DNA from: Intoshia linei
Taxonomy: Eukaryota; Orthonectida; Rhopaluridae
DNA length: 21,058 bases
Reading direction: 5' to 3'
Assembly: GCA_001642005.1 (NCBI GenBank)
Contig: LWCA01000659.1
Span: forward strand, 1 to 21,058
The notes under the pieces are model-generated. The model did no database searches, was not told the origin of the DNA, and saw only the letters and a program-made list of their open reading frames with translations. Numbering within the stretch: the first letter of the stretch is position 1; each line of letters opens with the position of its first letter. This document shows positions 1-9,258 of the stretch, piece by piece. The position numbers and the translations under genes are program-made.

Positions 1-2
1 AA

Positions 3-1240
3 GGTTTGAAAAATGCACCGTCAACGTGCCAACGATTGATGGATGAGGTCTTATCAAACATACCAAATGCACACGTCTATTTAGATGATGTAATAATAGC
101 TACACAAGAAAATAACCATGCATCAATATTAAAACAAACTTTAGAAGCTATTTCGAAAGCTGGTTTAAAACTAAACTACAAAAAATATATAATCGGTGCA
201 AAAACAGTTAAATTTTGAGGACATATAATCAGTAAAAATGGGATTTAAGCTGATTCTGAAAAAACATCATTTATTCGCAATATACCCTCGCCAACAACAG
301 TTAAACAGTTATGTCGAATTTTAGGAATGTTCGCTTATTTGCAAAAATTTATATTAAACTATAATTGAATAGCAAGCATAATACTATATTTTATTAAATA
401 AAAAACAAAAATCTAAAATGGAACGAAGAATGTGAGTCTGTATTGAATGAATTAAAATCTATCATCTGTAATCCACCTGTATTAGCAACTCCTGATTTCA
501 CACAAGAGTTTTATATAGAAACGGATGCGTAACAACAAGGTTTAGATGCAGTACTTTTTTAAAATGGAAAACCCATAGCTTATATATCAAAAAAATTGAA
601 TGATATGCAAGCAAAATATGCCGCAGTGGATTTAGAATTAATGGCCATCTGGTGGGTTTTGAAAAAATTTAAAATATACACTGATCATAACCCTCTCACA
701 AGTTTAATGAATAAATCAAACATCAATAATCGTCAATTCAGATGGATTCGAGATATCCAAGAATTCACATTTGATATTCTGTATAAACCTGGTTGTTTTA
801 ATCAAATAGCAGATATACTATCAAGAGATGCAACTTTACCAAATAAAAAAGTTAATCTAGCAAAATTGTACAATAATGATTATTTAAAAATAAAATTTGC
901 TTAAAAGAATGATTCCGAAATAATGGAAATTTTCAACAAACTAAAAGATCCAAATACAAAAATTTTCACAAAAAATTGATATTTTCTAAAATTAAAATTT
1001 TGGAAATTATAAATATTTTTCATTTATCAGTCACAGCTTCACATCCTGGTATAAATAATACGATAAAACATAAAACGTCACTATGTTTGGCCAAATATGT
1101 ACCAAAATATAAAAAAGAAAATATTAGAATGTAATGATTGCAATCAAGGATAATCTGGAAAACGATTATTTAACAATGCCAATAAAAAAATTAGCAAAGA
1201 AAAACAGTATTAAACATAAAAAACAACAAAGGAAATGTTA
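3..1240 (+). pseudogene. Decayed Ty3/gypsy pol fragment (RT, RNase H, start of integrase)
   Basis: Translation begins in the reverse transcriptase palm with GLKNAPSTCQRLMD and the catalytic box YLDDVII (about 78-100), typical of Ty3/gypsy. The frame stops with TGA at 216-218, then continues as RT-thumb and connection-like sequence with several more stops. RNase H follows from about 510: an ETDA start with a stop right after it, then KYAAVDLELMAIWWVLKKF and KIYTDHNPLTSL (596-720). The roughly ten residues that normally separate these two RNase H segments are missing, so there is an in-frame deletion. ADILSRDA marks the end of RNase H. A frameshifted His-His-Cys-Cys integrase zinc-finger remnant (HLSV..SHPG, then C..C) lies at about 1018-1150. 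The integrase catalytic core is not recognisable. The element starts outside the window on the left. It is non-functional. Confidence 0.85.
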
Positions 1241-1455
1241 TGATAAAAAAATTTTTAAGAATCAAAGTGATCATTACAAACATTAAAAAAAATCTTTTTA
1301 TGAAAACAAAACAACAATTACTTTTTATACCTTGAAATTTGAACGAAAAATAATTAAATATACAAACGATTCAAATTCCATCTAAATCTAAACGTCGTGC
1401 AAACTACCTGCAAAATTTACATTAATAATTTACACAAAATTATGACAGTGTCACA

Positions 1456-1472
1456 TTTTTTTGAGGGGGAGG
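1456..1472 (+). other. Polypurine tract of the gypsy element
   Basis: A T-run followed by GAGGGGGAGG sits immediately 5' of the probable 3' LTR. This is the position and composition of the plus-strand primer of LTR retrotransposons. It is one of very few G-rich runs in this AT-rich region. Confidence 0.6.
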
Positions 1473-1625
1473 AGTAACGTGTAAACACGTAACTTACTTA
1501 ACAATAACAATATGAACTTTAGTGATAAATCTGGCAACACAGTTCGACGAATACATCCTAAACACAAGTTTAAAATATCTTGTTTAATAAAAATATATCA
1601 ATTGTTGTTTACTTGAGACGTTACT
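1473..1625 (+). repeat. Probable 3' LTR of the gypsy element
   Basis: The interval begins with AGTAACGT and ends with its exact reverse complement ACGTTACT, as expected for short terminal inverted repeats of an LTR. It directly follows the polypurine tract. At 153 bp it would be a short LTR. The 5' LTR is outside the window, so the boundaries rest on the inverted ends and the tract only. Confidence 0.5.
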
Positions 1626-1652
1626 CAACGAAACTAAAGAACTTTAATATCA

Positions 1653-1775
1653 TTTTTATATTACAATCCTTTCAATAATGGTAAAATTATACTGAAATAT
1701 TTATAAAGTGAAGATTCAGTTAATTATTGATAGACAATTGATATTTTTAAGTATTCATTAAATTGGTACTAAATA
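1653..1775 (+). repeat. Direct repeat, copy 1 (matches the right end of the window)
   Basis: The sequence from ATTACAATCCTTT through AATATTTATAAAGTGAAGATTC to TTTTTAAGTATTCATTAAATTG recurs in the same orientation at about 20930-21058, with small substitutions and indels. No protein is encoded. It starts within 30 bp of the end of the gypsy LTR. Confidence 0.7.
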
Positions 1776-2106
1776 TATGTTATCACATTGAAAATGACAA
1801 AATAGGTTTTTATAATTTGATTTCTTTTGGAATTTATGCTATTTATGACAATTTTTAGGATTGGACTATTTTTAATATTACACACACATTCTGTCTAATA
1901 AATTAAAAAATGAAATAATTGTATTTAAAATTATTTACGCAAATGTTAACACAAAAAATTAAGATGGAATATTTCACTTTAAAGTAAAAAGTAATGTGAT
2001 ATGATGGTTCCACCTGAAACAAATTTTGGGACCACTCTTTTAAATGAGTTATAATAGTGAATAGTAGCATTTTAAGTTACATTTTAATTAGTAACATTAA
2101 GTAAAA

Positions 2107-2490
2107 TAAAAATATCCCCTCGGTAGAGCTAGGGCATGTTTGTACGTAGTACATAACAGTCAAGCTAGTATTATAAAATTAATTTTTAAAATAAAAGGTA
2201 ATTTGGGATTTTGACCATGACGTTATGCATTTCTGTTCATTATTTTAAAACGAGTTACAGATTTATATGTTTTTAAATTTTTGGGTTGATTTTATTTAAA
2301 AAAAGGGTTAAGTGGGTTTTTGGCACTGAAGGACTCAATTTCGAAAAATAAAACAGATATAAACATCAACTGCCAAAAATCGTATTAGAAATTGGGTTTT
2401 TAAATTCTAAGACTGTTAATTGTTTAAAGAATAGGTAACGAACAGACAGACATGCAGACATTCAATTTTATATAAGTAAATGATTAAAAT
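2107..2490 (+). repeat. Diverged dispersed repeat beginning with the hairpin motif
   Basis: The left end (2107-2170) is an inverted copy of the hairpin motif also found at 14700-14766 and 18736-18797. The interior contains GGGTTTTTGGCACTGAAGG and AAATTCTAAGACTGTTAATTG, related to GGGTTTTGGCCCTGAAG and AAATTCTAAGACGGGTAGTT in the repeat at 9606-10110. The right end is a short ACAGACAGACATGCAGACATTC tract followed by TTTTATATAAG. It is non-coding and its element class is unknown. Confidence 0.55.
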
Positions 2491-3035
2491 GTTAAAAGAA
2501 TTAAATTTTTTTAACTACACACTTAAAATAACCCCTGCTCTGGATAGCTAAGTTTGGTGTTGCATTTGTTACAATTTTCTAACGTTTTCATTGTTTTTTT
2601 CAATGATACCCTATTCGAGCATTTCTATTAATAGGATTTAACTCACTTTACATTAACTTTACCGCTAAAGTTAACTTAATTTAAATCTTTAACCATACTC
2701 AAAAGTTTTAATTTATATTGTGTAATTGTCATTGGGAACCTCAACTTGGGATCGATTCACATAAATTATGGTAATTGTATGTAAGATCAAATTCAAGTAA
2801 CATCTTGTTGCAAGATTTTTGTGTGCTTTTTCGTGATGGTACATACATGTATGAACTATGGTTCTGCAACACGAATCAACTGAAATTTGCTCTAGCACTT
2901 CGGAATTTACACGAACCCTAGAATATTATCAATTTAATTAGAACATATTTAAATAAAACCACATATAGTGGGTAAAATAATTAATTTAATTTTTTTGTAT
3001 TAACTTAGTTCTCAAGCAGATAGTGTAACAATTTT
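2491..3035. other. No recognisable gene
   Basis: AT-rich sequence. An open frame on the minus strand at 2713-2898 encodes 61 residues with no family resemblance I can recognise and no splice context. I treat it as chance. Confidence 0.5.
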
Positions 3036-4690
3036 TTAAAGTTGAGTATATACAATAATGCTAATGACAATACTCGTCGTAACAATGATTCCACTGAGTG
3101 ATAGAATGCATGAAACATATTTACATCTTTTTGCTTCTTCAACATCATTCATTTTGGCGGCTGTTAGGGACATGACGGCAAACACGGCAGCAATGGTACC
3201 TAAAATTATATTTAAATAAAATGTTCAGATACATTTGATAATACATATGTATTTCATTTTCCTGTCATATTATAAATTTTTTTTGTAAAATAATTTTGTA
3301 GTACCAGCGATCGAGTGCACTCGAAAATGGTATATTAACGCGAAATCCCCTCTCAAAAACTAAGTATAGATCTTTAATCTTATATACATGCGTGTTGATA
3401 ATCTGAAACAGTCTAAAAAAGGTTCACAATAATTGAACCAGAGCAGTGGTCACCAAGAGGAGATTATTTCAGAGAGAACCCAGCGAACCGAGACAAAAAA
3501 TAACACCTCCTTGGGTCTTATTTTTGATCATTAATTGAATATTTAAAATAAATATTACTTCGAAAAACATAACTACTAATATACTTTATGTTTCAAATTG
3601 AAACTGTCAGGTCCAGGCCCCTGGAAAGGTGGTTAGTGTAGGTGAAATTACGGAGGCCTGGAAGGGCATGTTTTTATCGATTTAGCAGGCTCTAAATCCA
3701 ATAATTAAAATGGTTACATTTAGTGAGATATAAAAATAAATTCACATTTAATTAGTTATATTTTTATTGTAAAAATTATTTTAAGTTCATAATAAAAATG
3801 TATATTGACCTGTTAATATTTGTATAATGTACACCGTATCAGTGTAAATAATAAATAATTCAGTATACAATGTAGTATAGTTTTTTATTTTTAACCCCAC
3901 ATATACCTATAACAGAAATACAGCTTTGAAGGAGTGATATAGGTATGGATTCAGCTAATTTATCAGAAAATGTATGTCGCGAATACAGGCATGTCCGATT
4001 AAGACACTCCTGGGAATATCAGTTGTATTGGAGACATAAAAAGTATACAACTTTTAAAAAGCTGTATTTTAATATTTTAACCTGAGACATTTTTTAAATT
4101 TCTACGTCACGTTAATTCTATAATACTATACTTTCCTTAAAATTGAATGTGTTATGTTTTATTTGCCATGAACCTCCACGATAAAATCAACTGAATTTAA
4201 TTAATGATGCAACCAAGATATCTTCATAAAGAATCTCTGAACCATTAAATTTTAGCGAGGCGCCCTGCTGAGAAACATTGCAATATTTATTATTAATTAA
4301 ATCTAATTACATTTAGTTTACTTTAAGTAGTAATACTTGTACTTGTCACTAGTTTCAATAAGTTTCACGTAATTATGATGAATATTTTATGTATAGTGGA
4401 TCCAAATACGCCTTATAAATTAGCATACCGACCACAGAAAAATTATCTGTACAGACCCAGATATAAACATACTATTGTATTAAAATCTACCCATCATGTG
4501 AAACTGCATATATAATCGTAACAAAATTACCTAAAAAAAAATTAAAAAAAATGGCAACAATAATGGCTAATACAAGATAAATTTTGGATGTTGATATGTT
4601 ATTTTCCCAGTGAACCGTTTTACGTTTATTATTATCCTTATAAAGATATTGGTGTACATATGGATTTGATTTATTTTTGTTTAGATCTAT
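3036..4690 (-). CDS. CD225/dispanin-like two-pass membrane protein, last two exons
   Basis: Two minus-strand exons join in phase: 4690-4531 (acceptor TTTTGTTTTAG, donor G|GTAATT) and 3199-3036 (acceptor TAATTTTAG, stop TAA at 3038-3036). The split Gly codon is completed exactly across the 1331-bp intron. The joined sequence gives 107 residues. A polar stretch (NPYVHQYLYKDNNKRK) is followed by a first hydrophobic segment (YLVLAIIVAIFFNFFL, then GTIAAVFAVMSL). Next comes a short polar loop (AAKMNDVEEAKRCKY) and a second hydrophobic segment (LSLSGIIVTTSIVISIIVY), ending near the C-terminus. This hydrophobic, small-loop (A..., then EEAKR), hydrophobic layout is that of the CD225/dispanin superfamily (IFITM, PRRT, SYNDIG relatives). 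The N-terminal exon and start codon were not found; they probably lie at higher coordinates. The double-Cys motif of IFITM proteins is absent. Exon structure is well supported; family assignment is moderate. Function cannot be inferred. Confidence 0.62.
3200..4530 (-). other. Intron of the dispanin-like gene
   Basis: Flanked by a GT donor (4530-4529) and AG acceptor (3201-3200) on the minus strand. No coding segment was recognised inside. It includes a perfect 14-bp palindrome at 3311-3324 and a locally GC-richer patch at 3605-3665, possibly an old repeat. Confidence 0.55.
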
Positions 4691-6019
4691 CTAAAACAAA
4701 ATTATCAATGGAATTACAACCTAACCATTTCTATTCGACAAAGTCTTAAATTAAATTTTTTGATTTAATTTTGAATCATCAAAGTAGGAAATTTGAATTG
4801 AAATCAAATGTATGATAGGAATTTGAATAAAAGTAAAGTACACAAGTATTGACTAATTGCATATGAAATGTAATTCAAATTGATTGTGTAATAGTCAAGT
4901 GCACTATCTTAAAATAAGTGTAATATAGCGCAATTCTATAATTCTAGTAAAATGTAAATTGGAATGTTGAATGTTCTGAATTTGGGTAGATAAAATTGGA
5001 TAGAATCACAAAAATTTAGGGTACAAATTAACAATATACAAAAAAACAGTTCACAATTATCAACTTTTTATATTTTTAGATTAATGGTATTTTCTCTTGT
5101 ACACTGTGGTGAGTTTAAAAGATATTTTTATATCAAAAATTACAATATGAATTAAACCACACGCTGAAAATAGGTCAATTTAATTAAATTATTAATAATA
5201 ATCATTACATTAATAATTCAATCTACATATATTTGTATATTCTTATTCCTATTTTTACCTTTATTATCTATATATCAATTGTAACATTGAAAAATAATAA
5301 ACTCGAATTCAAACTCAAAAAGTAACAGTAGTAAAACATTGTAAGAACACGTTGTCGGATAAGATCATTATGTATTACGTTATATAAAAACTTGAACGTA
5401 ATATAGTGTTTTTTGAGATTGGCTCCTATAACTCAATGCTGAAACCAATAGAAAAGATGTTTTCAGTAATAATTATCCAGTAATATTGTGTTTCATGTAA
5501 TAGCGATATATTTATATTAGTTAGAATGCCACAAATCGGAGTCACTGAGAGGGATAATATTAGTATATATAATTACATATATATATATATATATGAATAA
5601 TTTTAATTGAATATATTGAAATAAACTAATTGTAAACAAACTTCAAACTCTGGAGAGATGAGTGATTGAAGTGGTTGAAACATTGTTACCCACAGTTGTG
5701 CAATGCACATTATTCATACACTGTATACCAAAGAATTCATAATAAATACGTTCATGCACTACAATATATTGATATGCTGTTTTAATTAATAATTTAAAAT
5801 ACTTTTCAGGGTGCTCGAATTTATATAAATTCGCTATGTAAATGTATTAAAATGTTAAATAAATCAATTAAGATGTTACATGTTTGTATAATAAATAATA
5901 AAACTAGTTATGTGTAAAATAGATATAATATTTAAAAAAAATTATTAAAAAAGAATTTGGACCGTGTTTCTTAAAAAATACAATTAACAAAAAGGATTTT
6001 TAGAAATCCTCAATATTAA
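4691..6019. other. No recognisable gene; AT-rich spacer
   Basis: The region should hold the 5' end of the dispanin-like gene on the minus strand, but no exon with a convincing start and phase was found. A short (AT)n tract lies at 5574-5595. The rest is unremarkable AT-rich sequence. Confidence 0.45.
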
Positions 6020-7380
6020 CGAAAAAAAATAGGAAGTTTGGCCAATGATACTGGTAAAAGTAGTAAATTGATCGATATGAAAAAACGTTGGTCTCAATTC
6101 CTCAATATGTATGATTTTACTATAAAGTATAGAGTAGGTTCATTAAATGGTTCAGCAGATGCTTTATCGCGCATGTTTGCAATTTATGGTATAAATGATT
6201 CTCTGGGAATCCGTCAAGCACAAGATTTGGATAATACCTTTGTACAAATGAAGGAATATTTAATTAATAATAGCTTACATCATAATCCGTTTTTGGAGAA
6301 TAGCAGTCTATGGACATTACGTAGTCGTTTAGCTATAGCAAAAAATTTAATATGTTATAGACGCGATGAATTTTTACTAGTAGTAGTTCCTCTATCGAAG
6401 AAGGTAGTGTTTTAAAAGCAGCACCTGAAGATTTTGGTGGAATTCATGTTGGAATTACTAGATTGGTTAATGACATACGTCGCCAATTTTTTTGGAAAGG
6501 TATGGTAGCAGATGCAATAAAATACGTTGATAATTGTGAAATCTGTCATGTTTCAAAAGATGGACGCAGAAAACATATCACTCCGTTACGACCTGTCGTA
6601 ACACAGCATTTTAATGATATTTGGAAATTAGATTTTGCATGGCTTTTTGTAGATAGCTGACGAGGGAACCGATTCCTATTAGTCATGGTTGATCTCTATA
6701 CTAAATGGCCTGAAATTGTAGCAGTTCCGGATATGACAGCGGAAACTACGTATGAAGCAATTATGGAGAATATCATTAACAGATATGGTGTTACTCAACG
6801 GATTCATACTGATCAAGGCACTCAATTTGAAAGTGAATTGATTAGATCATTATGTAGCAAATTTGGCATTGTTAAAATCGAAACTCGTAGTTATCACCAC
6901 TAAGGTGCTGGAGCAGTTAAACGTTTGAATCGCGATATCAAAAATATGTTGCGTATACGTTGTAATGAGAAATTGGACCCCACATGGGGTGAAAATTTAC
7001 CCGAATTATTGGTTGCACTTCGAAATCATCGAAAAGCAGGTACTAATAAATCACCATCTCAGATGTTATTTGGGCATAATTTACATGTACAATGGCACAT
7101 CAAACAAATTGATGAGGTAAATAATTTGCAGATAAAAAATACTTCTCAGATTGACAATGATGGTCAAAAATATCGTCAAGGTATGAATAGTAATTACTAT
7201 AAGGCAATTCCAAAGTATATTAGATATTGAAGCAGGCATTATCGAGTCAATGATCCTAAAATCAATAAATTAAATGATAGGTATCGAAAATGGGATACTC
7301 CCTATATTCCTGTTACAATACCCCTGGAAGAAGCAGAAGTAGCCCAGTATATAGAAGAGCATAAGGGATCAGCCACATCA
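6020..7380 (+). pseudogene. Decayed Ty3/gypsy pol fragment (end of RNase H, integrase)
   Basis: The fragment begins near the end of RNase H (MKKRWSQFLNMYDFTIKYRVG, then ADALSRM). It passes through a linker, the zinc-finger region (HVGITRLVNDIRRQFFWKGM, then C..C) and the integrase core. Two catalytic-core aspartates are present, in WKLDFAW (GAT 6631-6633) and HTDQGTQFES (GAT 6811-6813). The expected third acidic residue is Lys (AAA 6919-6921, in AGAVKRLNRD). In-frame stops break the core at 6658-6660, 6901-6903 and 7228-7230, and a frame change occurs around 6416-6440. LPELLVALRNHRKAGTNKSPSQMLFG matches the usual end of the core region. No reverse transcriptase, gag, LTR or polypurine tract was seen around it. 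It cannot be active. Confidence 0.85.
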
Positions 7381-7419
7381 TAGCAAAAGAATTTCAAAGA
7401 AACCCAAGAAATTTGATGA

Positions 7420-8238
7420 TTTCGAAATGTATCATATACAATCGGAGAATTTGTTGATGACTCCAATCACCCCGATTTAATTGAAAATTTTGCAGAAACC
7501 AATTCTGATCTTGATAGTAATTCAAATAATTATGTTGATTTTGATGATTCCAGTCATTTGAATTTGATTGAAAAATGTGCAGAAATTAATTTTGATCTTG
7601 ATAGTTATTCAAATAATTATGTTGATTTTGATTACAATTTTGATAACTCCAGTCACCTGAATTTAATTGAAAAATGTGCAGAAACATATTCTGATATTGG
7701 TAATTTTTCAAATAATTGTGAGGATTTTGATTATGATTTTGGCGACTCCAGTCACATAAATTTAATTGAAAACAATGCAGAAATTCTCAATTTTGATATT
7801 GAAAATTATCCAAATAAATGTGCAGATTTTGGTTATAATTTTAATTATTATGATTACATACATACTTGTAGTGATTATGAAGATTACGATAATATTTTTG
7901 ATGACTCGAGTCTCATCAATGAAGTAGCAAGTATTGAATTTTTAAATAGCAATGAATATGAGGATTTTAATTATGATTTTAGTGATTTCAACTCACTGGC
8001 ATATAGCAAAGATTATTTAGATAGCGAGTATTATTGTGCAGATAATAGCAATGATTATGAAGATTTTGATGGTGTTCTAAATGGATTTCATATTCCTAAT
8101 ACTTATAAATTGTCTGATTATAAGGGTGATAGCAAAAGAGTTAGTAGCAGGGGAAACAATTCTACGATTGATGGGTTAGCATGCATGCCTAACGCACATT
8201 CTACTCCAAAAAGCAATCATAGCATATGCTTTATCTAA
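7420..8238 (+). CDS. Acidic Asn/Asp/Tyr-rich ORF with four tandem repeats
   Basis: The frame is open from 7420 to the TAA at 8236-8238 (272 codons). It is the same frame as the integrase tail, separated only by stops at 7381-7383 and 7414-7419. Four imperfect repeats begin near 7459, 7546, 7645 and 7744, with spacings of 87, 99 and 99 bp. Each has a core like SSHLNLIEKCAE followed by DLDSYSNNYVDFDYNF. The rest stays rich in D, Y, N, F and S (for example CSDYEDYDN), ending in a less acidic Ser/Asn segment. There is no signal peptide, membrane segment or known domain. No good ATG starts the frame. I read it as a former C-terminal extension of the retroelement polyprotein or a flanking low-complexity gene; an independent expressed gene is less likely. 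Confidence 0.45.
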   Translation, partial: FRNVSYTIGEFVDDSNHPDLIENFAETNSDLDSNSNNYVDFDDSSHLNLIEKCAEINFDLDSYSNNYVDFDYNFDNSSHLNLIEKCAETYSDIGNFSNNCEDFDYDFGDSSHINLIENNAEILNFDIENYPNKCADFGYNFNYYDYIHTCSDYEDYDNIFDDSSLINEVASIEFLNSNEYEDFNYDFSDFNSLAYSKDYLDSEYYCADNSNDYEDFDGVLNGFHIPNTYKLSDYKGDSKRVSSRGNNSTIDGLACMPNAHSTPKSNHSICFI

Positions 8239-8927
8239 GATTCAGATGAATATCGATTTTATTCTCGTAAATAAAATAAAGAATGCAGTAAATGGCAGTT
8301 GAAAAGTTATACCTTATACTTATATGTCGAACCTAAATAAATTTTATTTTATTTCATTTATATCTTAACAAAAATAGTAACTTTTAGTAGTTCATTTTAT
8401 GATATTTTTGTTTAGTTATTTCAAGTTTAAAATTTTTATTTATTTATATATTTAAATCAAGGATAAATTTCAACACAAACTAGATCTTACAGGGTCAAAA
8501 ACCTAAATTGTCCTTTTTTTTAAAAATCAAACAAGTTGGAGAATTTAAAAAAATACATACGCTGAGACGGATTTTAAAATCATAAACATTATCATAAATT
8601 TAAATTTTAAAAAAATTATATCTTTAGGGCCAAAACCACAAATTAACCCTCTTTTTTTAATGAAAACAGCCCTAGAATTTCACATAATTTATAACTTTAT
8701 AAATTTATATAGTAATAGTATATATATATATTTAAATATCGTCAAATCTGTTCTTAAAAATGGCTTCAGGTTATTAAGATGCGAATTAATTATTTATATT
8801 AATTGTTTAAATGTCAACTAATAAATATGTCAATATAATTATTTATTACAAGTGTTTAAACTTCTAAAACGTATATTTTTACACGTGTAACTATTTTTCA
8901 AAATTTATTTGAATTAACATATTAAAA
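8239..8927. other. Upstream flank of the kinase gene; contains one dispersed repeat
   Basis: Apart from the repeat at 8455-8695 this is AT-rich sequence with a (TA)n-like stretch near 8720-8732. The kinase promoter should lie here, but no element is clear enough to name. Confidence 0.45.
8455..8695 (-). repeat. Main dispersed repeat, partial inverted copy
   Basis: It shares GGGTCAAAAACCTAAATTGTCC, AGTTGGAGAATTTAAAAAAATA, ATTATCATAAATTTAAATTTT and GGGCCAAAACCACAAATTA with the copies at 9606-10110 (opposite orientation) and 19925-20425 (same orientation). It stops within the conserved GCCCTAGAATTTCA block, so the end carrying GTTGTATCCTGTTAACAC is missing. Confidence 0.75.
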
Positions 8928-9258
8928 ATGGAAAATACTTTTGTAATTTCAATAGACATTGGGACTTCATTTTGCAAAATTTTCGTATGAAAATATTAAA
9001 AATCATTATAATTATTATTTAGCTGTTTGAATGTAAAACTGGAGAAATTTTAGTGTCGAATAAATTTGAATTGAAAACTATCTTTGGAAAAAATGGGTAA
9101 GTTGTCAAGATACATTATATGTATTATATGTTAAATTGTATTTATTTATAGGCATGCAGAAATAAATCCACATGAATTATGGAAAGACGTGGAAATGTCA
9201 ATAGATTACGTGGTCGATAAATTCATTAATCTTAATTATTCTGTGGATCAAATCAAAA
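8928..9258 (+). CDS. Gk: Kinase exons 1-3 (residues 1-79)
   Basis: Exon 1 (8928-8984, donor TTTTC|GTATGA) encodes the first ATP/Mg-binding loop with Asp10. Exon 2 (9023-9096, donor GG|GTAAGT) encodes a beta-hairpin with the FECKTGEILV pattern. Exon 3 (9152-9258, donor AAAA|GTATAT) carries AEINPHELW, matching the conserved 'P.W.E..p.elW' region of glycerol kinases. Introns 1 and 2 are 38 and 55 bp. Confidence 0.85.

Noticed and set aside
2713-2898. Minus-strand 61-residue open frame
   Set aside because: No family resemblance, no splice context and no upstream signal; likely chance.
3430-3665. Possible hAT element (CAGAGCAGTGG near 3440 and a GGCCTGG patch)
   Set aside because: No matching inverted end or 8-bp target duplication could be found.
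5290-5345. Possible 5' exon of the dispanin-like gene (minus-strand ATG followed by a GT)
   Set aside because: The short peptide is unconvincing and the donor is weak; not enough to call a start.
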